Below are positions 26,044 through 35,554 of a stretch of 64,000 nt of DNA, piece by piece. The translations under genes were made by a program, and so were the position numbers. The DNA is from Bacteroidota bacterium (GTDB lineage: Bacteria; Bacteroidota; Bacteroidia; Bacteroidales; TTA-H9). The stretch lies in NCBI GenBank assembly GCA_003250395.1, contig QKGM01000038.1, forward strand, positions 1 to 64,000, in the 5' to 3' direction. How positions within the stretch are numbered: position 1 is the first letter of the stretch; the number at the start of each line of letters is the position of its first letter. The notes below the pieces were generated by a model. The model saw only the letters and a program-made list of their open reading frames with translations, was not told the origin of the DNA and searched no databases.

Positions 26044-26862
26044 TTACATTGTCAGGCTGTATTTTTTCCAACCCGAAAGGCTTGTTATATCCCAGTCTTC
26101 TGCAACCTGAAATTTGTGGCGCCAACTTTCCAGGCTTTTGTAGTCGAGTACTGCTTCGACAATCTGGGGGTCGCTACCAATTGCCCCGGAGAGTATGTTT
26201 CCCATGAAATCAATCACCATGGTGTCTCCCTGATGGATTAGTCCTGTTCCGTCAGTTCCTGTTCTGTTTATTCCGATCACGAAACATTGATTTTCTATGG
26301 CACGGGCAACCAGCAGGCTTCGCCAGTGGTGCGCCCGTGCTGCCGGCCAATTGGCTGTGTACACCAGAACATCGTAGGCGTATTTCCCTTCAGAATATGC
26401 ATTCCTCGCAAAAACAGGGAACCGAAGGTCATAGCATACCTGTGGCATGAAATTCCAACCATTGATTTCGACCTGTACTTTTGAAACCCCTTTGACCAGG
26501 TGGGCATTTTCGCTTCCCATACTGAACAGATGGAATTTGTCGTACCAGGCTACTTTTCCTTCACTGCTTACCCAGTAAAATCTGTTTACGATTCCTTTTT
26601 CCGTGGTGACAGGAACCGAGCCGGCAACAATTGCTTTCTGCCTCGATGCCAGTTCCTTCATCCATTGCATTGTAATTATCGAGGTGGATTCCGACAGGCT
26701 GCCAGTTGAAAAGGAGAACCCGACAGCAAAAAACTCTGGCAAAAATATAATATTAGCCTTGCTTCGGCAGATTGACAGCAGTTTTTCGATTCGAGTAAAG
26801 TTAGCCTGGGGATCCCCCCACACGATATCATTTTGTACGGCACATATATTGAATTGTGTCAT
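26044..26862 (-). CDS. Nitrilase-superfamily amidohydrolase (omega-amidase-like)
   Basis: 272 residues. The catalytic triad is visible: Glu in FLPEFFAVGF (about 43), Lys in YDKFHLF (about 109) and Cys in QVCYDLRFP (about 143). The DLRFP segment and the short length resemble YafV/Nit2-type omega-amidases, which hydrolyse alpha-keto acid amides such as alpha-ketoglutaramate. Cytoplasmic, no signal peptide. Its start faces pgk in a divergent arrangement with about 110 nt between. Confidence 0.85.
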   Translation of the reverse strand: MTQFNICAVQNDIVWGDPQANFTRIEKLLSICRSKANIIFLPEFFAVGFSFSTGSLSESTSIITMQWMKELASRQKAIVAGSVPVTTEKGIVNRFYWVSSEGKVAWYDKFHLFSMGSENAHLVKGVSKVQVEINGWNFMPQVCYDLRFPVFARNAYSEGKYAYDVLVYTANWPAARAHHWRSLLVARAIENQCFVIGINRTGTDGTGLIHQGDTMVIDFMGNILSGAIGSDPQIVEAVLDYKSLESWRHKFQVAEDWDITSLSGWKKYSLTM

Positions 26863-26935
26863 GATTTTATCTGTTCATTTGTGTTGCAAACCTAATAGAA
26901 ATATATACATCATTCATACTACTTCTCTAATTGAC

Positions 26936-26943
26936 TATCTTTG
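26936..26943 (+). promoter_or_regulatory. Promoter -7 element of pgk
   Basis: TATCTTTG matches TAnnTTTG and lies 30 nt before the pgk ATG, a common distance in Bacteroidota. A good -33 box was not seen. Confidence 0.45.
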
Positions 26944-26973
26944 TGAAGTAAATTGGATTAAATACTAAGAGAA

Positions 26974-28164
26974 ATGAAAACAATAGACAATATAAACTTC
27001 AGCGGAAAGCGTGCACTTATCAGGGTAGATTTTAATGTACCGCTTAACGAAAAGTTTGAGATAACCGACCCTACCCGTATAAATGCTGCTTTGAAAACAA
27101 TACAGAAGATCCTTTCAGATGGAGGATCCGTAATTCTGATGTCGCATCTGGGGCGGCCTAAGGGTGGTTTTGAGAATAAATTCAGCCTTTCTCATCTGCT
27201 GCCGTTTATTAGTGAAGCATTAGGGTTAAAAGTGAAATTTGCCGATGATTGTATTGGAGAGAGCGCCAGTACACTTTCCTCTTCGTTGAAACCAGGTGAA
27301 GTTCTGCTGCTTGAGAATCTGAGGTTTTATAAAGAGGAGGAGAAGGGTGATGAGAGATTTGCTGAAAAGCTATCAAAACTGGGAGATGTGTATGTAAATG
27401 ATGCCTTTGGGACGGCTCACAGGGCACATGCCTCCACGGCTGTTATCGCGAAGTTTTTCCCCAACGACAAGATGTTTGGATACGTTATGGCCAATGAACT
27501 TGCAAGTATCGACAGGGTAATGAAATACGGAGAGCAGCCCTTTACAGCCATCCTCGGTGGTGCAAAGATCAGCGGCAAAATTGAAATCATAGAAAATCTG
27601 TTGCCCAAAGTCAATCATCTGATAATCGGAGGAGGTATGATGTTCACTTTTATCAGGGCAACAGGTGGTCGAACCGGTAACTCGCTTATTGAGGAAGATC
27701 TTGTAGGACTTGCCAATGAAATTCTTGATAAAGCGAAAAAGCTTGGTGTGACCATTCATCTCGCAACAGATGCAATTATTGCTAATAAGTTCGACAATGT
27801 AGCTGACCGTAAAGTATGCCCCGCTGGTGAAATTCCTGAAGGATGGATGGGGCTTGATATCGGTCCAGAAACTGTTGCTGCCTTCAGTAAGGTTGTTCTG
27901 GAATCTAAGACTATTCTTTGGAATGGCCCGATGGGTGTCTTTGAAATGAGTAATTTTGAAAATGGTACCCGGGAGATTGCGATGGCAATTGCCCAGGCTA
28001 CCTCTAATGGTACATATAGTCTGGTGGGTGGCGGTGATTCGGTTGCGGCTGTAAACAAATATGAACTCGCCGACAAAGTAAGTTATGTTTCTACTGGGGG
28101 GGGGGCTATGCTCGAGTATATAGAAGGAAAAGAGCTGCCGGGAGTCTCTTTTGTCATGCTATAG
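26974..28164 (+). CDS. pgk: Phosphoglycerate kinase
   Basis: 396 residues, standard length. The N-terminal [12 protein letters not shown], the SHLGRPKG substrate-binding loop, [30 protein letters not shown] and the C-terminal nucleotide loop [11 protein letters not shown] with [10 protein letters not shown] are all present. The enzyme makes ATP from 1,3-bisphosphoglycerate in glycolysis. A run of ten G (28096-28105) encodes the glycines of STGGGA; the frame is intact. It is monocistronic and divergent from the nitrilase-family gene. Confidence 0.97.
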   Translation: MKTIDNINFSGKRALIRVDFNVPLNEKFEITDPTRINAALKTIQKILSDGGSVILMSHLGRPKGGFENKFSLSHLLPFISEALGLKVKFADDCIGESASTLSSSLKPGEVLLLENLRFYKEEEKGDERFAEKLSKLGDVYVNDAFGTAHRAHASTAVIAKFFPNDKMFGYVMANELASIDRVMKYGEQPFTAILGGAKISGKIEIIENLLPKVNHLIIGGGMMFTFIRATGGRTGNSLIEEDLVGLANEILDKAKKLGVTIHLATDAIIANKFDNVADRKVCPAGEIPEGWMGLDIGPETVAAFSKVVLESKTILWNGPMGVFEMSNFENGTREIAMAIAQATSNGTYSLVGGGDSVAAVNKYELADKVSYVSTGGGAMLEYIEGKELPGVSFVML

Positions 28165-28189
28165 TTTTTTTATAATTTTAAAAGTGTCT

Positions 28190-28220
28190 GAGTTTTAGCC
28201 ATTCTTTTTTTATACCTTTG
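28190..28220 (+). promoter_or_regulatory. Bacteroidota-type promoter upstream of the response regulator
   Basis: TACCTTTG at 28213-28220 fits TAnnTTTG, with a GTTTT about 19 nt before it. The leader to the ATG at 28408 would be about 180 nt. Confidence 0.4.
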
Positions 28221-28407
28221 GGGCAAGATATAGAAGAATTATAGGGCTGAAGAACTAAGGAGAAGAAACATACATGTTGGATGTGTGAATTCCGGGATTG
28301 TCTGAAAATCATCATTTACGGTTGTTTCATGCGATTGTAAATGAAAATGTATGGTAATTACTTATAAACAATAATTAGGTTTCTACCGGTTGCAAAGTAG
28401 CGATGAT

Positions 28408-28776
28408 ATGAAAAGTATTCTTTTAGTAGACGATGAAAAAGTTTTTGTTGATGGTTTGAAATTGTTGTTGGAAAAACATGGGTTTTTGGTTACAACAGCT
28501 TCAAATGGAGAAGAAGGGCTTAATGCTTTTTTCTCAAAATCTTTTGATTTGGTCATTACCGATATCAGGATGCCTGGGAACAATGGTTTACAACTTATTA
28601 GTGATGTCAGAAAAAAGAACGACAGGGTGAAAATACTGGCTATGAGTGGTGGTGGTTATATCCCGGCTGACGACTATCTTCGTATTTCAAAGCTATTTGG
28701 TGCGGACAGAATCCTTTCAAAACCTTTCCTTTTTGATCAGTTAATTGAAGAGATTAATGCTCTGATTCCTGATTGA
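28408..28776 (+). CDS. Receiver-only response regulator
   Basis: About 122 residues from the ATG at 28408; a TTG start at 28390 would add six residues before the usual MKSILLVDDE opening, so the ATG is preferred. It has the receiver features: acidic pair at 8-9, phospho-acceptor Asp at about 52 (VITDIRMPG), a Ser in the Thr/Ser position (LAMSGGG) and Lys at about 105 (LSKPFL). There is no output domain, so it works like CheY or Spo0F through protein contact. No kinase is encoded next to it. It ends at a strong terminator. Confidence 0.9.
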   Translation: MKSILLVDDEKVFVDGLKLLLEKHGFLVTTASNGEEGLNAFFSKSFDLVITDIRMPGNNGLQLISDVRKKNDRVKILAMSGGGYIPADDYLRISKLFGADRILSKPFLFDQLIEEINALIPD

Positions 28777-28800
28777 ATGTGTAGATTGAAAATATTTATT

Positions 28801-28823
28801 GTCCCGGTTCCCGGGACTTTTTT
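28801..28823 (+). terminator. Intrinsic terminator of the response regulator
   Basis: A 7-bp GC-rich stem (GTCCCGG with CCGGGAC) and a 3-nt loop are followed by six T residues, 25 nt after the stop codon. Confidence 0.85.
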
Positions 28824-29453
28824 GTTTCCGGAGATATGGATTCCGCTTTCGTCCTAGTTTCCCAGAATTATCCGGAAAGGAAATTTACCTTCTCAAAAGG
28901 CTGCCTGATGTTATATATTGGTCTTGATGATATGCCAACGTTTTCATCGGGCTTCAAACTGATTCTTTTGAAGAAATGGAAAAATTGATGGGGTTAGTTT
29001 CAAGGCAGTCTGGCTTTTTCCATTGGAAAGGGTAATGTATGAAGAATGTTTCTTCATTGCTTTTCACAGGATCATGTCCTAAATACTGACGGACTCATAT
29101 GGAGATGGTTTTGATCCATAAATTGAGGCTTGTCATGTTATTAACTAGAATGTTCTGCCTGGTGATAGTGAAGATGTAAGGTTAAACGGGCTGGCAGGAG
29201 AGAAGGAGACGCGATCAGTTCGTGATAATAACTGTTGACCTTTCTATGAGCTGATATTGAGGTATCAAACGGATTCCCGGGATTTTTTCCGCAACATATT
29301 TGTTCAGGCTCTGTCTGCCAGAGATTAGTGATTGAGAAAAGTACAAGCATTTAATCTTTTGTATTCGGAAATCTGGGAACATAAAACTCAGGAAATTGAT
29401 AAGAGTACCTGTTTAGTGATATGACCTTGTTCTAAACCAGAAATGATAAGCGC

Positions 29454-29461
29454 TACCTTTG
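29454..29461 (+). promoter_or_regulatory. Promoter -7 element before the MATE operon
   Basis: TACCTTTG fits TAnnTTTG, with TTG at 29427-29429 upstream. It lies only 13 nt before the GTG start, so the transcript would be nearly leaderless if this is used. Confidence 0.35.
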
Positions 29462-29474
29462 TCGAAAATTTGAA

Positions 29475-30806
29475 GTGGAAAAATTACCAACACCAAGAGA
29501 GATTAGGTCAGTTGCCTGGCCAATCATTCTGAGCCTAATCGCGCAGAATGTTGTAAATGTAACAGATACTGCTTTCCTCGGAAGACTGGGCCCTGTTTCG
29601 TTAGGGGCATCAGCACTGGGCGGATTGTTATATATTGCAATATACATGTTGGGATTCGGGTTCGGCAGCGGAGCCCAGATATTAATTTCGCGAAGGAATG
29701 GAGAGAAGCGGTATGAAGAGACAGGACGTATAACAAACCAGACTTTTCTTACAACCAGTATATTCGGGGTAATTATAATTGTACTCGTGCAATTGTTTGC
29801 TTCGACTTTTCTTAATGCCGTTATATCGTCACCGGAAGTTGGAAAAACAACTATAGATTATACTTCCATGCGGATATGGGGGTTGATTTTTGCTTTTGCA
29901 AACATCTCTTTTCGGGCATTTTACGTAGGAATCGCGCGTACCAGATTATTGGGTTATAGTGCATTCGTGATGGCATTTGTTAATATTCTGCTTGACTATG
30001 TACTCATCTTTGGCCATTTGGGATTTCCAGCTTTGGGTATCAAGGGAGCTGCCCTGGCCTCGGTCATTGCTGAAGCCACAGCTGTCATCTTTACAATAGT
30101 TTATACTGTTATAACCGTTGATGTGTCGCGCTATAAGATTTTTACGGCATCGCCTGCTCATCGAAAGACATTGTTCCAGACTATTGATATTTCAGTATGG
30201 GTGATGCTACAGAATTTCCTATCGCTTGGAAGTTGGTTCCTGTTTTTTGTTATTGTCGAGAAGTCGGGTGAAATGAATCTGGCAATTTCCAATATAATCC
30301 GAAGTATATACATGGTACTTATTATACCCATACTCGGTTTTGCCACTGCTGCCAATACGCTGGTAAGTAATTCTATCGGGGCGAATGGAGCCGGATATGC
30401 AGCCCAGATTATCCGACGTGTAATGCTCCAGGGTTTTTTATTTGTCATACCGATACTGTTAATTGCAGTGGCGCATACCGATTACATTGTGGAGGTTTAT
30501 ACCAATGATCCGGAGCTTGTTTCGTCGACGGTTCCCGCATTGAGACTGGTTTGTGGTGTAATGGTTCTATTTAATGGAGCCTATATCCTTTTTCAGGGGG
30601 TGGCAGCTACAGGCAATACAAGAATTACACTGGTAATAGAAGCCTTCACGATTGCCGTTTATCTCTGGTATTCCTGGATGGCTACAGTGGTATGGAAGTT
30701 TAACATCACTGCAATTTGGACGAACGAGTATCTCTATTTTATACTTCTCGGAATTCTTTCATACTTTTACCTCGCTTTCGGCAACTGGCGCCAGAAGGTG
30801 ATTTGA
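29475..30806 (+). CDS. MATE family efflux transporter
   Basis: 443 residues with 12 membrane segments in two similar halves. The GTG at 29475 is the first start in frame and gives the family's usual opening (LPTPREIRSVAWPIILSLIAQNVVNVTDTAFLGRLG). Members export cationic drugs or act as flippases using Na+ or H+ gradients. It is followed after 20 nt by a glycosyltransferase and then two overlapping genes, so it heads an operon; the context hints at a lipid or glycoconjugate role rather than drug export, but that is inference. Confidence 0.9.
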   Translation: MEKLPTPREIRSVAWPIILSLIAQNVVNVTDTAFLGRLGPVSLGASALGGLLYIAIYMLGFGFGSGAQILISRRNGEKRYEETGRITNQTFLTTSIFGVIIIVLVQLFASTFLNAVISSPEVGKTTIDYTSMRIWGLIFAFANISFRAFYVGIARTRLLGYSAFVMAFVNILLDYVLIFGHLGFPALGIKGAALASVIAEATAVIFTIVYTVITVDVSRYKIFTASPAHRKTLFQTIDISVWVMLQNFLSLGSWFLFFVIVEKSGEMNLAISNIIRSIYMVLIIPILGFATAANTLVSNSIGANGAGYAAQIIRRVMLQGFLFVIPILLIAVAHTDYIVEVYTNDPELVSSTVPALRLVCGVMVLFNGAYILFQGVAATGNTRITLVIEAFTIAVYLWYSWMATVVWKFNITAIWTNEYLYFILLGILSYFYLAFGNWRQKVI

Positions 30807-30826
30807 TAATTTCCATGTGAAGCTTT

Positions 30827-31606
30827 ATGATGAAGTCAAGTGATACGGAACCACTCAAGCTGTCGGCTGTTATTATTACTCTCAACGAGGAAGCCAACAT
30901 AGAGCGTTGTATAGAATCATTGCTCCCAATAGCTGATGAGGTTGTGGTGATAGATTCAGGTTCAACTGACCTGACACAGGAAAAGGCTGTCGCGTTGGGA
31001 GCGAAGGTAATATTCCATCCGTTTGAAGGGCATATTCAACAAAAGAACTTCGCTTTGAGCATTGCTATCTATCCCCTGATTCTGTCGCTTGATGCAGATG
31101 AAGCACTTTCACAGGAGCTTGCCGCTTCTATATTTTCTGTGAAACAGTCTCCTTCTGCAATGTGTTACAGTATGAATAGGATGACTAATTATTGCGGGAA
31201 GTGGATACGTCATGGTGGTTGGTACCCTGATATTAAGGTAAGGTTAATCAGAAAAGGGAAGGCATGTTGGGATGGAGTGAATCCGCATGATAAACTTACC
31301 CCGGTAGCTGGGGCAGTCACAAGCCATATTAAAGGTGACCTGTTGCATTTTTCAATTAATTCTCTGGCTGATCATTTGAAGCAGATTGATTATTTTACCA
31401 CTATCGCTGCAAGAGAAAGGGTGAAACAATCTAAACCGGTCGGTATTCATCATTTGCTGCTGAACCCTGCTGCCAAGTTTATAAAAGACTACTTTCTGAA
31501 AGGGGGATTCAGGGATGGCCTGATTGGATTTACAATAGCCTCATTTTCTGCCTGGGCTTCTTTTCTGAAGTATATGAAAACAGCATTTTTATACCGTGGA
31601 CTATAA
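30827..31606 (+). CDS. Family 2 glycosyltransferase (LPS core type)
   Basis: 259 residues; two adjacent ATGs (30827 and 30830) are possible. SAVIITLNEEANIERCIESL is the GT2 nucleotide-sugar start, VVIDSGSTD follows, and LSLDADEAL holds the DxD metal site (about residue 89). The HGGWYPDIKVRLIRKGKACWDGVNPHDK block and the C-terminal GLIGFTIASFSAWASFLKYMKT helix are typical of WaaE/KdtX-like enzymes that decorate the lipopolysaccharide core. It acts at the cytoplasmic face of the inner membrane. It overlaps the next gene by 11 nt. Confidence 0.9.
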   Translation: MMKSSDTEPLKLSAVIITLNEEANIERCIESLLPIADEVVVIDSGSTDLTQEKAVALGAKVIFHPFEGHIQQKNFALSIAIYPLILSLDADEALSQELAASIFSVKQSPSAMCYSMNRMTNYCGKWIRHGGWYPDIKVRLIRKGKACWDGVNPHDKLTPVAGAVTSHIKGDLLHFSINSLADHLKQIDYFTTIAARERVKQSKPVGIHHLLLNPAAKFIKDYFLKGGFRDGLIGFTIASFSAWASFLKYMKTAFLYRGL

Positions 31607-32726
31607 TTTCACTATTTGTCATGTTTCAACGAAAGTGAGCTGGCGAGGCGGGGAGCAACAGTTGTTGTACCTGTTTGAGCAACTTACCGTTGTTGGTATC
31701 AGTCAACTGGTAGTGGCGCCTATAGACTCAGTATTGGCGAGCAAGTCAATTCTGGCCGGAAATTCATGCCTGAAAAGTGTATATGGTAGTAAGAATAAGC
31801 CCTTGATGTTATGGAGGATCGCGAATAAACTGAAATCTTTATCTAAAGAATACGTTAACCTGATAGTTCATGTTCATGACTCGGATGCACATACATCTGC
31901 TATCATTTCCTCCTCTGTTCTTGGAGCGCAATTACAGGTTGTAGTAAGTCGACGTGTTGATTTCCCGGTGGGAAGGAGTTGGATCTCATTGTTTAAATAT
32001 AATCATAAATCTGTAAAGAAAATAATTTGTGTTTCTGAGGAGGTTAGACGAATTACGGGAGAATCAATCAGGGATAAAGATGTGATGAGCGTAGTTTACG
32101 ATGGCATAGACACGACACGGTTTGAGAACGTTGGATCTGATTTCTTTTACAGGCACTACAATCTCCCGGAAGATACATTGATAGTCGGGAATGTTGCAGC
32201 TATTGCTCCGCATAAAGATTACTTTACATTTGTTGATGCTGCCGCGATAATCTATAGCAGAAATCCTTCTGTCAGGTTTTTTATCATCGGTGATGGACCA
32301 ATGGAGCAACAAATTGTAAACTATATCAAGTCAAAAAATCTTTCTTCAGTCATCACGTTATGCGGTTTTCTCAATCCTGTTGAACCGGCACTTAAGAGTT
32401 TGCACGTTTTGATGTTTACAAGTAAAACGGAAGGGCTGGGTAGTACGATCATTGATGCCTATTCAGCCGGAGTTCCGGTTGTTTGTACTACGGCGGGAGG
32501 AATAGCCGAAATAGCCCATCATGAAAAAAACGCGCTAACAGCCGCACCGGGCGATGCTAGACATTTGGCAATACATGTATTATCTCTGTTACAGAGCCGG
32601 GAGTTGAGAGACCGCCTTATACAACAGGCACAGCATTATGCCCAGGGTTTCTCAAGGGAAATTATGGCGCAACAAACTCTTTCCTGTTATACCGAAATAT
32701 GCAGATCCTCTCCAAACAAATGGTAA
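31596..32726 (+). CDS. Family 4 glycosyltransferase
   Basis: 376 residues starting at a GTG that overlaps the preceding gene by 11 nt. The N-terminal half begins HVSTKVSWRGGEQQLLYL. The C-terminal half has VGNVAAIAPHKDYFTFVDAA and the EGLGSTIIDAYSAGVPVV motif of GT4 retaining enzymes, with the catalytic glutamate. Cytoplasmic, no signal peptide. The overlap on both sides argues for coupled expression with the GT2 enzyme and the lipid kinase, in a surface glycan or glycolipid pathway. Confidence 0.9.
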   Translation: MDYNFTICHVSTKVSWRGGEQQLLYLFEQLTVVGISQLVVAPIDSVLASKSILAGNSCLKSVYGSKNKPLMLWRIANKLKSLSKEYVNLIVHVHDSDAHTSAIISSSVLGAQLQVVVSRRVDFPVGRSWISLFKYNHKSVKKIICVSEEVRRITGESIRDKDVMSVVYDGIDTTRFENVGSDFFYRHYNLPEDTLIVGNVAAIAPHKDYFTFVDAAAIIYSRNPSVRFFIIGDGPMEQQIVNYIKSKNLSSVITLCGFLNPVEPALKSLHVLMFTSKTEGLGSTIIDAYSAGVPVVCTTAGGIAEIAHHEKNALTAAPGDARHLAIHVLSLLQSRELRDRLIQQAQHYAQGFSREIMAQQTLSCYTEICRSSPNKW

Positions 32727-33679
32727 AAAAAGGCCCGGAATGGATTGCTATTGTCAATCCAAATGCAGGTACCCGCAAGGTAGCACACGATTGGTTACAA
32801 ATCAGCGAAACTCTAAGCCGTTGGTCTGTACATCATGCTGCGATTTTTACTGAGAAAAGAGGCGATGCTATCGAGCTGGTAAGACAACAGGTTGTTCTTG
32901 GGGTACGCCATTTTATTGCCGTAGGTGGTGATGGGACACTCAATGAAGTTATAAATGGTATCTTCGGACAGGATGAAGTCCCTGCAACTGAAATTACCAT
33001 TGCTCTTATTCCTGTGGGTACAGGGAATGATTGGAGACGAACAATGGGGGTTCCGCTTGGATATGACGAGGCTGCAAGGGCAATCAGTAAGTGTTTTGTT
33101 CGGATTCAGGATATTGGGCGTATCGATTTCGTTGAAAACGGGATGATTCAGGTCAGGTACTTTGCCAATGTAGCCGGTATAGGATACGATGCACTGGTAG
33201 CATCGGAAGTGAATCATAAGAAAGATAAAGGGGCTCACGGTATCTTCACCTATTTGTCAAGTTTAGTGAGAAGCCTTTTTAATTATAAGACCAGCATCCT
33301 TGATATTTCGGTCGACGACGATGTGATCAGATCGGAAGTTTTTAGTCTGAGTATTGGGATAGGCAGGTATAATGGCGGAGGTATGATGCAATTACCTGAA
33401 GCAATTCCGGATGACGGGCTTTTTGACATTACCCTGATACGGAAGATAGGAAAGTTAGCTGTGTTAGGGCAGATTAAAAATCTTTATGATGGAACATTTG
33501 TAAAGCACAAAGCTGTAACATGCCTTCGTGGATACCAAGTAACCGTTAAATCGGCCCAACCTTTGATGATAGAAGCCGATGGCGAATCTATCGGGCAGAC
33601 TCCGGCAACTTTTCATCTGTTGCCTGCTGCTTTGAGTGTGGTAGTTGACCCGCTGCTTGCAGGTATGAAATCCGTTTGA
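32699..33679 (+). CDS. Diacylglycerol/lipid kinase family protein (YegS-like)
   Basis: 326 residues from ATG, overlapping the preceding gene by 28 nt in another frame. The DAGK catalytic domain shows VNPNAGTRK at the start, the nucleotide motif AVGGDGTLNEVINGI (about 73-87), and PVGTGNDWRR. The C-terminal domain has MIEADGESIG. Members phosphorylate diacylglycerol, sphingoid or other lipids. A second ATG at 32720 (M8) would shorten the N-terminus and reduce the overlap. It is the last gene of the four-gene operon. Confidence 0.9.
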   Translation: MQILSKQMVKKGPEWIAIVNPNAGTRKVAHDWLQISETLSRWSVHHAAIFTEKRGDAIELVRQQVVLGVRHFIAVGGDGTLNEVINGIFGQDEVPATEITIALIPVGTGNDWRRTMGVPLGYDEAARAISKCFVRIQDIGRIDFVENGMIQVRYFANVAGIGYDALVASEVNHKKDKGAHGIFTYLSSLVRSLFNYKTSILDISVDDDVIRSEVFSLSIGIGRYNGGGMMQLPEAIPDDGLFDITLIRKIGKLAVLGQIKNLYDGTFVKHKAVTCLRGYQVTVKSAQPLMIEADGESIGQTPATFHLLPAALSVVVDPLLAGMKSV

Positions 33680-34061
33680 TTTAGTTAAAAAAGAAAAAAT
33701 AGTTTATGCTATCCAGAGATCAGAGGTCAATGAAAACCAGCTTCAAATGGAAACAGCAGAACCTCCCCAATAACCGGATTCAGGCTTTATAAGTCATTTC
33801 TTTGTAAGAGTATTTTTTTGTAGAATATCGGGATTATCGCACGCAAATATCCTTTAGTCATGTTTTTAACCGAGACTTTAAGTCTGATATTTTATCTCGA
33901 AATGTTGTGATTTATTAAGCGACTTCATGATAAAACCATTGTGATTCAACCTCTGTGTTTTTTTGATCTGATCACCATAGAATGAAGCAGACCTTCATTA
34001 AATATCACCATTTTTTCTTTCCTTTGCATTAGCAATCACTACTTTTCTTTTATTAGTCAAT
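33680..34061. other. Gene-free stretch upstream of the ROK kinase
   Basis: About 382 nt with no convincing frame. TTTCCTTTGC near 34018-34027 resembles a weak -7 element just before the ROK gene. Nothing else was recognised. Confidence 0.4.
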
Positions 34062-35177
34062 ATGAAACGTTACAATCAGGATTCTCGCATTGTTATGACA
34101 CTCGACGCAGGAGGTACAAATTTTGTCTTTGGTGCCATTAAGGGCGAGAAGCAGATAGTTCCCCATTTCAGTCTTCCAGCTGCTGCAGATAGTCTTGGTG
34201 CGGTCCTGGATAATATACGGAATGGGTTCAGGCAGGTAGCGGAGGCATTGCCCATACCAGCTGTAGCTATCAGTTTTTGTTTTCCCGGTCCTGCCGATTA
34301 CGAGCAGGGAATCATTGGAAACCTGGAAAACCTGCCGACCTTTAAGGGTGGTGTTGCGCTTGGCCCTTTTCTTGAAGATGAGTTTGGTATCCCTGTCTAC
34401 ATCAACAATGATGGTGACCTGTTTGCATATGGAGAGGCCATAGCCGGCCTGTTACCCGAAGTAAATGATCTGCTTGAAAAGGCCGGACATCCTAAACGTT
34501 ACCGGAATCTTTTCGGTGCAACCTTTGGAACTGGCTTTGGAGGGGGTATCATTTCTCGTGGCCGCATGTTCACAGGTGACAACTCCGCCCAGGGAGAGAT
34601 TAACAGAATGAGCAATAAGCTATATCCAGGACATAGTGCCGAGGAGAGTGTTAATATAAGGGGTGTAATGCGAGTCTATATGCGTGAAGCCGGACTTTCA
34701 GGGATTGAATGCCCGGAGCCACGGGAAATCTTTGAAATAGGAATGGGTCGCAGGCCAGGAGATATTGAAGCTGCCAGAAAAGCATTTGAAGAATTGGCCA
34801 TTGTCGGGGGAAATGCTATTGCCGATGCCGTAACCCTGACAGACGGCCTTGTTGTATTGGGTGGCGGTCTTTCAGGTGCATGGCCCTTGTTTCTGGATCG
34901 TTTGGTAGATGAGATGAATACACCCCACAAGACATTTAGTGACCGGCCACTTGATCGACTGGAAATTAAGGTTTTCAATCTTGAAAATCCGGATCAGTTA
35001 AAAACTTTTCTCGCTGGGGAACGTCATCAGATAGTTGTCCCTGGTTCTACAAGAAGCATTAGCTATGATCCTATGCAAAGGATTGGAGTTGGGATCACCA
35101 GGCTGGGAACCTCAGAAGCTGTTGCTGTAGGAGCATATACTTATGCCTTGCATCGTCTTGATGGAGGTCGCATATAA
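34062..35177 (+). CDS. ROK family sugar kinase
   Basis: 371 residues from ATG. LDAGGTNFVFGAI is the ATP phosphate motif, FCFPGPADYEQGIIG follows, and INNDGDLFAYGEA holds the catalytic Asp. GATFGTGFGGGIIS is the ROK adenosine/phosphate loop and a second VLGGGLSGAW comes near the end. There is no helix-turn-helix, so it is a kinase rather than a ROK repressor. The protein is longer than a typical glucokinase, with an inserted region at about 190-250 and a C-terminal extension. Sugar substrate is unknown. It ends at a good terminator. Confidence 0.85.
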   Translation: MKRYNQDSRIVMTLDAGGTNFVFGAIKGEKQIVPHFSLPAAADSLGAVLDNIRNGFRQVAEALPIPAVAISFCFPGPADYEQGIIGNLENLPTFKGGVALGPFLEDEFGIPVYINNDGDLFAYGEAIAGLLPEVNDLLEKAGHPKRYRNLFGATFGTGFGGGIISRGRMFTGDNSAQGEINRMSNKLYPGHSAEESVNIRGVMRVYMREAGLSGIECPEPREIFEIGMGRRPGDIEAARKAFEELAIVGGNAIADAVTLTDGLVVLGGGLSGAWPLFLDRLVDEMNTPHKTFSDRPLDRLEIKVFNLENPDQLKTFLAGERHQIVVPGSTRSISYDPMQRIGVGITRLGTSEAVAVGAYTYALHRLDGGRI

Positions 35178-35220
35178 TTAACTATTGATAAATCATGTTA
35201 TTAATAAATAATTTGTAAAA

Positions 35221-35247
35221 GAGGCGACAACTGTCGCCTCTTTTATT
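35221..35247 (+). terminator. Intrinsic terminator of the ROK gene
   Basis: A perfect 9-bp stem (35221-35229 with 35232-35240) with a 2-nt loop, followed by TTTTATT. A promoter -7 element for the riboswitch transcript begins right after it at 35249. Confidence 0.85.
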
Positions 35248-35248
35248 A

Positions 35249-35257
35249 TATCTTTGC
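35249..35257 (+). promoter_or_regulatory. Promoter -7 element of the btuB transcript
   Basis: TATCTTTGC is an exact match to TAnnTTTGC, directly upstream of the cobalamin riboswitch. The expected -33 position falls inside the terminator stem and shows no clear box. Confidence 0.55.
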
Positions 35258-35269
35258 CACGTATTGGTT

Positions 35270-35435
35270 CTTAACATTTGTTTAAGCTAAGAGGGAATCA
35301 GGTGAAATACCTGAACAGTTACCGCTGCTGTTAACTCCATCAATGTTCCGGCTCACCTTAAGCCACTGTCCGCCTCAGGCGGATGGGAAGGCACGCTGGA
35401 ACGGAGTAAGTCAGAAGACCTGCCAGTACATGTTG
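35270..35435 (+). promoter_or_regulatory. Cobalamin (B12) riboswitch
   Basis: The conserved core is present in order: GAGGGAATCAGGTGAAATACC (from 35291), the ACCGCTGCTGTTAA region replacing CCCGCNACTGT, GCCACTG (about 35362-35368), GGGAAGGC (about 35385-35392) and GGAGTAAGTCAGAAGACCTGCC (about 35403-35424), the B12 box. A 15-nt palindrome (TCCGCCTCAGGCGGA) is set in a variable arm. It controls the btuB-btuG unit, which begins 120 nt downstream; adenosylcobalamin or a related form would lower expression. Confidence 0.9.
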
Positions 35436-35554
35436 CATTTGTGGCTTTCGGATAAAAGGCGCGATGTGTGAACTGTAAAAAGCTCATTCACCCTGTTGGT
35501 TTCGTTCCGTCAGCTTCAAATGATTGAATTTATTGATTTAATCATTTGTGGTAG

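Larger units (their letters stand above)
28777..29474. other. Gene-free stretch between the response regulator and the MATE operon
   Basis: About 698 nt. It begins with the terminator at 28801 and ends with a promoter-like TACCTTTG at 29454. Between them I see no convincing frame or structured RNA. Confidence 0.5.

Noticed and set aside
26287-26968. Plus-strand frames opposite the nitrilase-family gene
   Set aside because: They are shadows of a gene with an intact catalytic triad on the minus strand.
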